Both the position numbers and the translations under genes were made by a program. The notes under the pieces are model-generated. The model was given only the letters and a program-made list of their open reading frames with translations, ran no database searches and was not told where the DNA came from. Positions 48,384 to 61,800 of a stretch of DNA of 64,000 nucleotides are shown in pieces (positions within the stretch are counted from its first letter, which is position 1; the number at the start of each line of letters is the position of its first letter). This DNA comes from Apus apus (lineage: Eukaryota > Chordata > Aves > Apodiformes > Apodidae): contig NC_067283.1 of assembly GCF_020740795.1 (NCBI RefSeq), positions 41,529,659-41,593,658 of the forward strand, in the 5' to 3' direction.

Positions 48384-49784
48384 TTCTGTTTCCTTTTTGC
48401 TATTTTTAGGACATTCCTTGACATGGAGGAATTGGGGATCTCTTTCAGTTCCATGCCGTGAGCATGCCTCTCTCCTTGCTCCATCAGCCTCTTTTAGAAA
48501 GCATATTTTTGTAATCGGCACAATGCTCTCCCCTCTCTTCACCTTGTACCTACCAATCCTATGCTCTTTTGCCACTCACGTTTCTGTTTAGTGAGTTTAC
48601 TGCATTCCCCAGTTTTTGGCCATCTGGCCATACAGAAGGCCTTGAAGAAAAGGTTCCAGATACGGAGGTGCCTGACAGGGCTTCTCTGGCTGGTAGTGTT
48701 CAGATTGTGTTTGGTGCCTGGTGTGAAGCAGGGGTCAGGTGTAAGGAGTAATTGATCAACCACACACTGATTTCAGGCTGCATTTCCAACCATCTGCAGC
48801 TTGGATTGCTGCCAGAGCTCAAAAGTCTAGCTGGAACCCATGTGATTGTGCCAAAGTAAAGGCAAACACTTGCAAATAGAGAAATGCATTTCTAGGAATG
48901 AAGATCGTTCGCACTCAGCCCCTGTTTGATTCAGTACGTTGCAGCGTGTTTTAGATGCCTCTCAGAGTTGCCTGAAAGAAATAGGAATTTGCTTAATTTC
49001 AGTTTAAAAATATTTAAATCTGGCTGTAATTTTATAATAATATTACTATCTAACTCTAGTTTTTACCAGTTGTTTTAAACAGTAAGGTAGATAAAAATTA
49101 CGTTCCTCTGAAAAATGCAGAATTATATGGACATGTTTGTTTTCCATTTCTGTTTGCCATTTATCCTTACATGCCTGGATAAAAATACTTTTGCCGCTGT
49201 AAGAGACACCACGAAACACATTAAAATAATGTTGAATTTCTTAGTTGATCTTCCTTTTCTGTGTTCTCTCAATGCAACTCCGTTTAAATTAAAACAACAA
49301 AAGAACGGTGGGAAAGTTCAAATTTTAACTCTTTTGAACATTTGTGTATTACTGTATGCCATGGAGATTTATTTTGAAAACATATATTTTACTTCTGTAA
49401 CAAAAGACGGAAGTTACAAGCATTTGCCAGAATAGGCTTCACAGATTATGTTGTGGCATATGCTGTGTGTTAATAGTTATAATCTGAATGCCTAATACAA
49501 GGTGCACCTTCAAAAGTAAAGTACAGTGCTTGAGAACTGGACTAGTTGAGTTTTTAATGCATGAGAGTCTTTCAAAGTAAGCATGATGGTATATTTGCAT
49601 TTTGAGTGTGTTGGTAAAAATAATCAGACAGTTCTTAAATTTCCGTGAATTAAAAACCAGATAAGAAAAGATGTGTTCCAAGTAAAGTAGGATGCCTGAG
49701 TTCATTTCAGGTCTTGCTGCAAGTAGCCTGGATAGCGTTCTCTTTGCATATAATTGTAAGCAGGATTTTATTTTTTTTAAATTT

Positions 49785-49798
49785 TGTGTGTGTGTGTG
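49785..49798. repeat. (TG)7 microsatellite
   Basis: Seven uninterrupted TG units in RBMS3 intron 1, about 100 bases before the A29 tract. Confidence 0.85.
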
Positions 49799-49892
49799 GA
49801 GGAAGTGGGTTTATCACTATCTATATTCCAGGCAGGAACTTTGAGTTCACTTGCAAACAAGCCCATTCTGGAGTGTCCAGGAAGAGAAGCAG

Positions 49893-49894
<2 letters not shown>

Positions 49895-49925
<31 letters not shown>

Positions 49926-49954
49926 AAAGAAAAAGTGGGTTCTTTTTTTTTTTT
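49895..49954. repeat. A29 tract facing a T12 tract (homopolymer inverted pair)
   Basis: An uninterrupted run of 29 A (49895-49923) passes through GAAAAGAAAAA into a GTGGGTTC spacer and then T12 (49943-49954) followed by CTTTTCTT. The two halves are imperfect reverse complements, so the intron RNA could form a long A-U hairpin with a short loop. It could be the poly(A) tail of a retroposed sequence, but I recognise no element body upstream. Confidence 0.85.
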
Positions 49955-52900
49955 CTTTTCTTGAGGAAAAGTCTTTTACTGTTAGAAATTTTATGTAGAG
50001 GAAAATGGTTGATGTGTCTCCAGAACTTGTTTCCAGTGCTGCTTTAAAATTGTGTTTTGTAACAGTCTCATCAGCTACAGCTGTATGTGATTAAATAGTG
50101 TAATATCAAAAGCATGTGTGAAAAAGAGCTTTTATGATATAGTTGTTCCATACCAAAAGCTGCGGATGAGCAGAGAAGGGAGACAGAGAACAGTGATTTA
50201 CTCAGATATTGTCACAGCTTATATTGTGTTTGTGCAGTGATGTTTCACAATCTCTTTCCCACTCATATGGGCAAGATTGACTGATTGGTGGGAAGTTTGG
50301 AAGTAAATACATTTACACGAGCTACTCTAACTGTGCCAGGTATTGGCCTGAGAATGGTGTCTACTGACACAGAAAAGCATACCAATATTTTAAGTAGCTG
50401 ATTAACAATGATATTATTGAAGAGAATTTATAGCAAAAGGAACGTGTTTTGCTTCCCTTGAAAAATCAATGAAAGAGCTTCAGTTGTCTTCAGTAAGATA
50501 GAATCAGGCCCACAAAGCACATGCTATTCTCCATGGCAAAACCAAGATAGCTGATTGATATGCAGGCTTAAAATAAATAAATAAATTCAGATCACAAAAG
50601 AAATAAGAACTGTCAAAATGATTCTGCATCGTACAAGTGGGTGAGGACATACCTCATCTGCTACTTGATAGCATTTTGGGTTTTATGTGGCTGTAATTTC
50701 TGTTTAATATTATTTATTCTAAGTGTAGAATATCAGCAGCAAAAAAGAGATGCTGCTCTGTCTTTCTGTTTCTTTGCCACAGTTGAGACGGTTTATAAGC
50801 AGTGCAAGTCTAATTGCCACAGGAGATGTCTCACATGGAGCCTGGTGCCTGTAATGAAGATTAGCAATTTCTTAGAGTAAGCATGGTTAATCCACAAAAA
50901 TTAAAAGGATGGATGGGAGAGCTGGGTTTGCCTTTATTTATATAATTCTTAAGATAAAAGTACTGTGTAGCCTCTTTGAAATTTGAAACAAGTCAGTTTT
51001 CTGTGTAGGACTTTTCTGAGGATACAGTGTTTCTAAATGAAGAAGCAACGTAAAGGTTGCTTGTCCTATCTGTACTCCCAGATTGGAGGCTCCTCTTGAA
51101 TTCCTTAGCTATACTGTCTTTTTGATTTTGTTGGTTTACAGTAAAGTCTAATCTCTGTGCCAAGAAGTTTTTATTAGCTGAAAGATTTTTCAGGCCTGAC
51201 ACTGTCAAATAAGAGGAAAAGATTATTTTTTTTGACTTTCGGATGCAAAGACTTTTTTTCTTCTTCCTTTCTTGTCTTCCTTGTTTGTTTCTGAGCTTGC
51301 TTGATTGCTTTCAACCATGGTGGGAATAAATTCCCTCTCTGCTTATTTCTTTCAAAGTCAATTTCAGTATCAAACATGGTCATTTATTTAAAAGATAAAT
51401 ATTTACATTATTGTTTCATTTTTTGGTAAATTTATGCAGAAGAAATTGTTTGCACAAGTTTTCTATAAGGGTTCTTCTGTTAATTGTATTGACTTTGTTC
51501 AGATGCAAATTAATGAAATAAACCACTTTACTAATACAGATCATAATAGAAGTCCAAAGATGCATAAGATTGCATGTTTATGATGTAAAACTCTGTGATA
51601 CTTTGCTTCATGTTGGGTTCTCCATGACATGTTTTATGGATGGTACCATGTGGCTGATGATGATTTATGGGCTGTCCTGCAGTGGAAGTGATGTCACTTC
51701 TGCGTGATTCAGATTTATTCAAGAAGAAAAGTTATCCAACAGATTTGTATCCCCCCTCTCTCCAAGTTTAAATCAGGCAGCAGTTTTTTCTTATTCTGTG
51801 CCTTTGCATTAACAGATTAAATGCTGAAGCTGCACTTGAATACTCTGCATACTGTTGCAGAGCATGGCAGGGAAGAGCGGGAGAGCCTTACGGGTGGACC
51901 GGCATGTTTTATTTAACTGATTGCTCATTTGGCTTCTGTCCCGTTCCCTTCCCCCACCCCCTTTCATAGTCTTTTCTCTGCCCAGATATATTTAGAGACT
52001 GGTCAGGCTGAGACATGCAAAGTTCTGTATCCATGCTGTGCGGGAGTCTGACCTTTCCACACAGCTCTGCACCAACAGGAGGTGGCAAGGCTGGATCAAC
52101 CATTGAGTCCCATTTGACTTGCTTGTGAGAAACTCTGGTTATTTGAAACAACACGCGATGCAATCTAGTTGCCCTCCTGGGTGAGAAGCTGGCAACCTTC
52201 CCCTGTGGGATTACCAGAGGGCAAGAGGCAGACTGAAGATGTAGTAGATAGGGAAGAGGGTTGTTCTGGACATGCGATGCCAGAGCTGGCAAAACCTTGA
52301 GGTGAAGCATTGGTGACCTGGGAGATAAAAGATTAGGGGACTTCAGATGGAGGTTTTCACCAGAGTTTTACCACTGCATCACAAAAGGTTTTTAAAGCTA
52401 GGTATCCATAGTTACAGCAGGAGAGTTGAAATATAAAATACCGATTTCAGGGACTCACCTGGTGTAATGTCCTCCTTCCCTTTAAAGAAGAAAGTATTTG
52501 GCAGTTCTTAAATCTGGAATGATGTGCCTGTGTGAGTTCCCTGGTGCTCACAGAAATGCCTGTTTAAAGTTTGCTCTATTTTGCCCTCTTGTTCAAATTT
52601 TTCCATCTGTGGAAAAAAATGGCATTGTACTTCTTAGCCATATAAGGGACTTGTTAGTTTCTTTATGTGGTGGGAATTGTTTCTCCTTTTGCTCTTCAAA
52701 GGCTGTTGCTGCTGCGTTTGCTTTAAAGGGAAGGAACTACGTCTTAAGGTAGACAAGGGCTGCAATCCTTATTTCTTCTTTCTCTCATTTCTCTGACCTT
52801 TTATTGGGGAACATGCATATAAATAAATTCTGCTTGTTGGTATCCTACAAATTGATGGATGCTCTTACAAAGAGAGAAGGATAATGGGAAATGCAGTCTT

Positions 52901-55900
52901 CGTTTCTGTTCTCATTTTATAGTGATAAATTTGGTTTGGTGCCAGTTAGTAAGTACATGACCTTTTCCCTACATCTTCTGATTCATGAGAGGGGTGTCAG
53001 AACTGTGTTAGTGATCTCTAGCTTCAGCTTTTAACAAACTATGATATATTAAAAATTAATTAGGTCACTTGGAGCTCAGCTAATATGTCTGTGATGCAAG
53101 ATAGTGATTTCATATTAATGATGCCTAACACAGCTTAAAATACAAAATTCATGTTTTTGTGAAAACACAGCAGGGTTGTAGGTCAGAATATTTTTATCTT
53201 TAAAATGTTATCTTTTTAAGACAAACCAAACAAGATATTTTGCAAAGATGGTGTTATCAGCAACATTCATTTAGTGCTCATTCCAGAAAATTGTATCTGC
53301 CTTTCAGCCTAATTAGGGTTAAGTTTTTTTTTCAGTATATTTACTTCAAGATCAAAACTGCCGACAAGATGACTTCTTAGTATCAGCTGAGATGTGCCTA
53401 CACAGCTGTCGATGTTCTGCTTAGTTGATACACACGAACTGATAAATCTACCATATGTAACTGAATGGTATAATATATACTTGTTTTGTGTGCAAATGAC
53501 ACTTCTGAAATTGTTTAGCCAAGGGAGACTGGTGATGAAAAGAGCTGTGAACAGTGCAATGATTAAGGCAAAGAACAGGACCGATGGCTCTTATACAAGT
53601 CCCTGCCTGGTTTTGCATTCACAAAAACTACCTTTAATGCTGCTCTATACCTGAAAGACATCAGAAAAAAGTCAGAGGCACTGCAGTCCTTCAGATGTTT
53701 GACAAAGCGTGCAGTAGGACTTGGAAAGCTGAATGCTTTACCTAGGCTGTATTAAGACAACATTTACTGTGTCAAGGTAGAGCTGCACTAAGTACCATTA
53801 AACAATCTTTCATGAAAACAAGCATAAAGCAGACATATTGCCGTGGCCTTTAGCAAAGCAGCTGGGAGCTTTCTGCCTGGGAGAGCATTGCTCTAGTGGA
53901 TTTTGTGTTTGTGCTCTTTGTCTCTCTTTGGAGCTTTTGCATCCTGAAGAAAAATGGCTTGACCCAAATATTTTCAATAAATGTGCTGTTTTACACGGTG
54001 CTGCTATTATGGGTGCTGGGTGGTGGTGCAAGATGGGATAATAATAAATCTGGCTGATGTACGATGACTCCAGAATGGCAGTAGTGGTACACGCTGAGCT
54101 CACCTGACTGTTGTTGCGTCACAAATACAGTTGTGCAATGCACTGAATCATCTTGAATTTTGAGATTAGAGCTATAATACCCATCTCCAGAAACGGCCAT
54201 GAGAAAGCTGTAGACTGCTGGCCCTCCTGCACATAACTTGTTATCTGTGTTATATGCTTGTTATATGCTGCTTTGTATCTCTGCCGCTTTACAAAATCAC
54301 TGTAATTGTAGACGGTTGTCCCTGTGCAATGTGCAATTTCCTGTAGTTTGAAAAGCTTTCAGCATAAGATTATCTAAACTTAATAGCATAAACATTAATT
54401 TACTATGTTAGATGGGTTATTGGGTGTTTTTAGCATGCCTAAGTCTGGCAATAATTGTGCAGAAGAAATAGGTTTTGTTTCTTTCACTTTCTGCCCTGCT
54501 TTTACTTAAATGGATCCCTGGTAATGGTTACTTAGTATGTAGCAATCATTTCAATTTTCAGTGGGTTATATAAACATTAACTAATCCTCAGAGCCCATTC
54601 TGAGAGGTGCCTTAGACACCTTATTTGCTCGTGTGATGACTGTATGCAAATAATGGCCTCAGCTTCCAAAAGCCTGTACTGAATTATTGAGCGTTCAGGG
54701 GTAGACTTATGTAGCATCCACACCTTCTCTTTTCAGGCAGAACCAGGAGGTGGGGAATGTTGTTGTTGCTTTATAATCAAACACAGAGTGTGAGTGGTGT
54801 AAGAGTGGAGGGAAAGCTGGAAAAATAAAGGGAAAATATTTGCAGAAAGTGACATGTTAATCTCTGGTTATCGAGAAGTGCTGAGTACTCACAACTCCAA
54901 CAGGTGGAGTTTCAAAATAATTTGAAGCCAGACCCAGTACGACTCCCAGACAAGGCATCCAGAATTACAGAGCACTTTGAAAGTTCACTTACCTGAAATG
55001 AGTGCCTGAACCAGCCTAGCTAGTTCAACATCATACCTTCCAGTCCCTGACCCTTTCTGTTGGGGAAGAGGAAAAATGGAGCAGGGTAAAAGGACACGTT
55101 TTCTGGAGGAGAGGAATTCCCTGTTATTTCAGTGGTTGGGAAGGCGGTTGTCTGCAGTCCTACTAAGACACCTGGGGGGGCGGAAAGGACATCTGTCATG
55201 TGTGACCAGATGTAAGGGGCAGATCAGGACCCAGCTTGCACTGTTGCAGATGCTCAAACAGTGCTTGGCCCAAGTTTTCCTGGAAGACATAAAAAACTTA
55301 GTGGGCACCTGGATATGGATGCAAAGGACCACTTAATTCTTCCAAGTAATGGAGGGAAGAACTCTTTCAAACAGTGCCCATGCACATCTCCCAACCTGCA
55401 GAACCTCCTCTCAGGTGATGATGGGAAGGGTATTTTAAATGATTGTCACAATTTGATCAACATCATGTAAGGACTAGTCTGCATTTGAGTCCTTCAGGAT
55501 AATTTTACCAATCTACAGAACCCTGTTAATCAGCAAGGGAATAGCAAAGAATTTTTTTAGGGGTAGGTGTCAGCTAAATAGTAGTTGATAGATACTGAAT
55601 CATCAGAGCCAACTGGCTTTGGTTTTCTCATGCCTGACATTGTGTGTCTTGCCAGGACTTATTTTAGATTTTTTTTGTTGTCATTTTTTATTCCTCTCAT
55701 CTTGGCTTGTAACACTATCATATGTAATTCCCTTACTGTTGTGCTGGAATTAGTGAATTTTTAAAAATTGTAGCTTGTTTGACTCAAAGGTACATTGTAG
55801 ATGGGAGAGAAATGGATGATATTCCTGATGCTGATAACTTCTTCTGTCCCAAGAGTTTTGTTTTGAATACATGAAAAACCTATAAACAAGGGTAGAGCAT

Positions 55901-56379
55901 CGGTATTTTTAAAGCATGACAAGGAACTGTGCCAATGGCTACAAAGATGTAGACTGTGATTTTACACTGTGTGTTGAGGAATGAAGTATTACTGCCATGC
56001 TCCAACAACAGGCAGTGAAGTAGACTGCATTTATGCTTCATCTCTCCTGGCCTTTTAGAAAGGGAATAAATTATTAGTTGTTTATTATTTCGTAACCTTC
56101 AGTGGGTGACTTTCTTTCTGTGCTAGTCAGCTGTTCTGGGGTAGAGATATGTGAATTTTATCTTCTTCCTCCTCTTTCCCACATTCTTATTTGCCCTCAG
56201 GAGAGACTATCAGGTAAGTTTGTGCTGCCTTTTTAACCAGCTGAAGTGGCAAAGAGGTGCTTGGTCTGCCCTTTGACCATCACAACTTTTTTTTAAGTAT
56301 AGATATTGCAATTGTTTTTCCTAAGCCAGGTATTTTATGGTATTTTACAGTTTGCAGACCGCCTCTGTGCAGTTCTGTT

Positions 56380-56590
56380 GTGCTGAGCTGCATATAAAAC
56401 CAGAGTAAGAGAGAGTCCCTGCCTGCAAGAGTTTATGAGCAATGTAAATAAGGCAGGCTCACACAGGTGAGTAGGGACAGAAGCAGAGAGAAGTGAAGTG
56501 CCTGCTGGGAGGTTGTGTTGCAGAGCAGTGCCGGGACCTGAATGGTAGATGGTTACTAGTGTCTGTTGTTTACCCATACACTGCGTGCTA
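56380..56590 (+). mobile_element. Ancient MIR-like (CORE-SINE) relic in RBMS3 intron 1
   Basis: The order of landmarks fits amniote MIR elements: AGAGTCCCTGCCTGCAAGAG, then TAAATAAGGCAGGC, then a GACAGAAGCAGAGAG segment, then AGAGCAGTGCCGGGACCTGAA and a degenerate end near TGCGTGCTACT. MIR consensus phrases (as I recall them) are agtccctgcc..aagagctta, gacagggacagagag and gcagagccgggaattgaa. The copy is strongly diverged, as expected for an old insertion. Boundaries are approximate. Confidence 0.55.
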
Positions 56591-58261
56591 CTCCATCACC
56601 TTGGGAATGAGTCACTTTACCTTCCCAGTTCATGCATTGCTAATCTTTTTCATTTTCTTTCCTAATATTTAGGGCTGCAGTTCCACACATTCAGTTCACA
56701 ACTACCTTTATGCTTCCCTGAACTTTATCTGGGCTTTGATTTCTCCATCTTTGTTGTCTGGTGGCCATTGTCCCATGCGTTACTATCTGTCAGATTTCAG
56801 GTGTTGGCAGTAAAGCAAAGGAGAAGTCACCGTGTGGTTCTCTATGTAGGTATGCTGACGCTTCAGAAATGACGCCTTACTGATGTTTCTGGCTAGCTTA
56901 ATGAGGAGTTAAATGGAACTGGACAAAAGAGCAAAGCAGCTGAGGTCAGTGTGAGACAGCAAGTCTATTCCCAACAGATGAGAGCTCTAGAAATATCATG
57001 GTGTGCAACGGCTGGGGGCTTGTGCTCAGTGAGGATTAGAGTTGGTATTTTTTTCGTACTTGCTTCCTGTTTCACTAGGGCTGTAAACTTGCAGGATAGC
57101 CATGTTTCCCACAACTGTTCAGTGCTTTAAAAAAGTAAATACTTGGGGGGAAAGGGATGCATATGTCTAGCACTTCAGCAAGTCGGCTGCTGGTAAATGT
57201 TAGTCTGAAATTTCAAAGGGACAGTGCTTTGTACAGTAGCTTGGGGCCTCCGAGTCAGAAGTGCTGGTCACCTGCAGCTCCTATTAACTTCAACTAGAAC
57301 CGTATGTACTTTGCACATTTGAAGACCAGGAGCTCCTTAGGGCTTAAATGTTACTTTTTTTGATTGTTTGTTTTTGTTTTGTTTTGGGTTTTTTTTTTTT
57401 TTCATAGCAGTTACAAGCTGACAGGGAAATCTTTTCTCACTTCTATGGTAATTTTCTTTAAGGAAAAAAAGGGATTTCAGAGACCAAGAGAATAACTGTT
57501 GTTTGTTTTTTTTTACAGCAGTAATAGAATATATTTCCAGAAGAAAACAGTTCTGTATCTCTTACACATAATACTTTACATTGTTAGCAGCATGATGTTA
57601 ATGGTTTAAATAACTGTATTGTTCAATTGCCTTTGGCAACTTGATTGAATAATGAGGATGGACATAATTTCTTCCCTTATTGTCTTAATTTTAAAAAATG
57701 TACTCTTTGGGATGCAAGGGCTGTCAGAAAATTATAATTTGCTTAAACAAGGAAAAATGTGACAGAAGCTTCTTTAGCAGTCATGTGGAGTTTATTTTTA
57801 TGAAATGTGCATTTTGGAAAATACTCATTGCTTTGGTCTGTTACGAACTCTCACAGTTGTACAAAGAGGCAGGAATTTATTATTCCTAAAGGTACTTCAG
57901 TTCAAAAGGATCTGTATTTTCAATATGTGTATTTGTATTTGTATATGTACGAATTCTTGCCTCCCTCTAGATTGCAGAGAAAACCTTGAATGTCTAACTC
58001 AGATATAGCTAAGTCACATGAAAAAGAGTAGAATGAAGTCTTCTAAAAAGCTTGAGTTGTACCAGCCAACGTCACTGCATTTTAGGTATAGGTTACAGAC
58101 CAAAGCATTTATTGAGTTTATATACTGAGGTTTTGGGGTTAACACTCAGCTGATGACCATTGACTTTTTTTAATTAGACACAATATTATGAAAGTCTGGG
58201 TTTGTGTTCCACATTGCTGCTGAGTGTTGCAGTATCTGTTGCTGACTCAGCATTAACAGTG
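56591..58261 (+). other. RBMS3: RBMS3 intron 1 between MIR relic and CR1
   Basis: AT-rich noncoding sequence with T runs (14 T at 57389-57402 ending in TCATAGCAG). No exon, RNA gene or recognisable repeat was seen. Confidence 0.65.
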
Positions 58262-58870
58262 GGAATCAGAGAATTGTCATGGTTGGAAAAGACCTCAAAG
58301 ATCACCTAGTCCCATTCTCAACCTGGGGGGTGTTGTGTGTGGGGAGAATAAAAAAAAAACAACGGCCACCACAACCCACCCACCCAAACAACAAAAAAAC
58401 CCAACCCCAAAAAAACCCTCATACAAACAACCAAACAAAAATCCCACAAATCCCACAATGCCCACAAGACCATGCCCTGGAGTGCCACATCTACACATTT
58501 CTCAAATAGTTCCAGGGACGGTGGCTCTACCACCTCCCTGGGCAGCCTGTTGCAGTGCCCAACTACTCTTTTAGTAAAGAAATTCTTCCTGATATCTAGT
58601 CTTAACCTCCCCTGGCACAACTTCAGGCCATGTCCTCAAGTCCTACTGTTGCTCACTTGAGAGAAGAGGCCAACGCCCAACTCACTACAGCCTCCTTTCA
58701 GATAGTTGTAGAGAGCAATGAGGTCTCCCCTTAGCCTCCTCCAAACTAAACAATCCCAGTTCCCTTAGGCTCTGCTCATAGGACTAGTTCTCTTGACCCT
58801 TCACCAGCTTGGTTGCTCTTCTCTGGACACACTCTAACCACTCAATATCCTTCTTGCAGTGAGGAGCAGG
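58262..58870 (-). mobile_element. 5'-truncated CR1 LINE, antisense in RBMS3 intron 1
   Basis: On the + strand the element starts with its 3' end: TGGTTGGAAAAGACCTCAAAGATCACCTAGTCC is the reverse of the conserved CR1 3' UTR. After an A/C-rich block come CTCCCTGGGCAGCCTGTTGCAGTGCCCA and AAAGAAATTCTTCCTGATATCTAG, then GAGGTCTCCCCTTAGCCTCCT and CTCTTCTCTGGACAC, all CR1 landmarks. Read on the - strand it encodes the CR1 reverse-transcriptase C-terminal signature (GRLRLDIRKNFFTKRVV, then [16 protein letters not shown]), but upstream frames are broken. It is a dead copy, and its 3' end lacks a clear ATTCTATG tail. Confidence 0.93.
58345..58465 (+). repeat. A/C-rich low-complexity block inside the CR1 copy
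   Basis: About 110 bases made almost only of A and C on the + strand (AAC, CCA, CCCAC and AAAC units, e.g. CCCACCCACCCAAACAAC). It separates the CR1 3' UTR end from the RT C-terminal part. CR1 copies can have simple sequence at this site, but this one is long and looks expanded by slippage. Confidence 0.8.
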
Positions 58871-61800
58871 AAAATATCCAAGAATATCCAAAGCAGACAT
58901 CTAGAAGAAAAATGTATGCCTGGTTTGTGTAGTTGTATAAATTTTCTTTCCATTGTTAGTGGTAGAAGTGATTTACTGACAGATGGGATGTCCATGTTGG
59001 GAGACTGATATCCTGTGAGGTGCTCTCCCTGTGGGCCCCATCCTGCTTTCTGGGTGTGCTTGCAACTGAATGTCCCAGTGTGAGCAAATGTGCTGCAACT
59101 GCAGCACTACATGCCTGATGAGAATTATCCAGTGTGAAGAAGACTGGTAGAATTTGGCCTTTAGGAAAGAAATTTCATTTTGTGACTGTATTACAAACAA
59201 GAGAGTTAAGAGATGAAAAACTGCCACTACATAGAAAAGTAACACTGTTTCAATTTAAGCCTTGGTTTAGTAAGTTTTCCTGGAAAGAAACTTGTTCCTG
59301 AGGGCATTTTATGTATTTTTCTCTCTCTTAGGGTTTTATACTGCTGCCCATCACTGCAGTATCTGAATGCTTTCTATATAGAGATTGATAGTGACTTTGA
59401 TGTCCCTGATGAACACTGCAATCTTTGGCTCATCTTTCTTTAGGGGGTTAAGAAAATAGGTTGGGTGGGATTTTTCATATAAAATATTAGTCTTAATTTT
59501 GCACTTTAATAGTAAAATAGTTTGTTGGGGTTTTTTTAAAAATAATTACTTTGGGAGCTGTTATTAAAATGTTTCTTTTTTTTTTCACTTTTATGATTTT
59601 ACTGAGGTTGTGAGGTACAAGAAGCACCCTTGTTAAAGTCAGAATATATTACTGACTTTTAAAAATGTGTTTTTCTAAAAGTCACATCAAGCAAATAAGG
59701 GACAAGCTATCAAATATCTAATGTTACACAGGTTTTGGTTTTTGTTCAGTGTTATCTAGATTTTTTGAAGAACGTTCAAATACTTACATTTTTACAGGTG
59801 ATGCGTACCAGTTCTGTATCAGCTCTTGAGAACAGTTAGATGCAGTCTTTTATCTTTTAAAATTATTCAAGTAAGAGTAAATGTTTAAATTAGTAGATAG
59901 GAATAAATTCTTAAAACTAGGAAGATTACAGTGAGAGGATTTACTAACTGGTTTGGATATTCAGTTCTGAACCATTTCAGTATTAGTCTTGTATGGCTAA
60001 TCTATCTATCCAGCTATGTAATCTGTCTGTTTAAACAAGGTACTTAGCTCTTCCCAAATAATTTCAAAGAGAAATAAAAATAACACCATTGCTTTCTCTA
60101 TCTTTCTTTCCAGTCTGTCAGAGAATACCTTGATTAGTTTATAAGTGGTTTATATGCGTGGGTGCCTTCCTTGGTTGTGAACAGTAAGAACTTTTTGAAG
60201 AAGTTCAAGTTGTAGTGCTGAGTCCTGTGGTTAATTCAGAAGATGACTGGTCCTGTCATAATTTCTTTGTTGTTATTGTTCTTTTTAATGTCATGTGATT
60301 GTGAGCTCCAGACACTAGAACAAACTTGTAGACCTGTCCTACTGCCAACATTTATGTGTGCCTCTCAATTGCATCCCAGTGAAGCTAGATGTAACCTTTG
60401 ACGGAGAAATAGCCCTGTAGTATCTAGAGTGAGTTGAATGTAAAACACTGAATATTAAGACAGGGATTTGAACTAGACTGCCTTTAATGGGCAATTTGTG
60501 GAGGAGGAGGAATTCTGGTAGAGTCCAGGAGAAATAGGGAGATCACGGAGCATAATCTTGCAGTGAGAAGTTTGTTTTATTTTTTTTTTTTTTACGCTCT
60601 TGGTAGTATTTTAATAGAAGATGTACAGTATTAGAAGAGATGTCAAAAAGTCATCCAAATCTTGGAGGTGAAATCAAGTGTGTTTACAATCTCTACCAGA
60701 CATTTTGCAGTCAGTGACTTGTATTATGAGATATGAAGGATTCCTACCTTGTGGTGAAAGACCGGGCTGAAGCTGCTAAAGCCCTCAATTTCTGAAGAAA
60801 GGTTTTGCTACCACCCCAGGTACCTTATCCAGTGTGCTAATAATTTTATAGTGAGATAGGAAAAAAAAAATAAATTTCTCAGGTTCTTTCATTTTTATCC
60901 TCTAAGGAGGGGCCTCTTGTCCCCCCCCTTCAAAGACACTTCATTCTGAATAGAATAAATGGACGTGAAAGAGTATGGTCAACTCAGGAGTTACAGCTCC
61001 ATCTGAAATGCTTTTTTTTTTTTTTTTTTTCAGTACAGTTTTTTCTGCAGCTGTTGCTTTAACTTCACATACTCCTTAAAGGTGTTAAACATGTAGTATC
61101 ACATGTTGAAGTCACAGTTTTTACCAGGGTGTTCAGCCTGTATATTCTTGTTTCAAAAACTGTGTAGCCTTATCTTATTTTTAACTATTGGTTGCCCGTT
61201 AGATGTGGTGGGAGCTACTGGGTGCATAATATTTTTGGAAATCAGGCCATCAAAGTATACTTTGGTTATAAATAACTGTGAGCTAATTAGGTTTTAAAAT
61301 GATAATGATTTACAAGTGAAGTGCAACTTCTCCGCGTTTCACTAATAAAGAGACCAGGTCAACTTAGATCAATTCCTTGTTGGCATGGATGATGTACCCA
61401 TGGCTCAGTATGTTCTTTGAGCAGGTTTCTTTTTTGAGGACTGTGAGTCAGCAGGGTTTTGAAGTGGATGAGTCATAGACAAACTAGCTGAATGATGGTT
61501 ACCAAGTGGGTGGGGGAAGCAAGGATTTTATTCTGGGAAGGTGTAAATGTAGACAGAGGCCAAGTCTGGAGGTAAAGGAGGCCAAGGGATGAAAGGAATT
61601 AACTGATAGGAAGCACTGAACTGGTGTTTGACACTGACTGCTCTTTGTGGTTTGCTGCAGCAATGTGCTTCCTCATGGCTCTGTTTGATGCTTCTGTGAG
61701 AGCATCATGTGAGCAGATGTCCCATATGAACAGCAGCTAATCCTGACAGATAATGGAGAAACACTAACTGAGATCCAGCTAGTTTCTATCCTGGCATTAG

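Larger units (their letters stand above)
44110..56379 (+). other. RBMS3: RBMS3 intron 1, proximal part
   Basis: Noncoding. CpG density falls away by about 44,400 and the rest is AT-rich. It contains alternating CA/TG sequence at 45,111-45,210 and 46,230-46,260, (TG)6 at 48,372-48,383, (TG)7 at 49,785-49,798, the A29/T12 pair at 49,895-49,954 and many short T runs. No open frame here has a recognisable domain. I see no second exon of RBMS3: the expected continuation, a Pro/Ser/Asn-rich segment leading to the first RRM, does not appear. Confidence 0.75.

Noticed and set aside
61011..61040. T19 followed by CAG as an exon acceptor in intron 1
   Set aside because: No coding sequence resembling RBMS3 exon 2 and no donor-bounded open exon follows. 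T-tract plus CAG is common in such DNA (also near 40,060 and 57,408).
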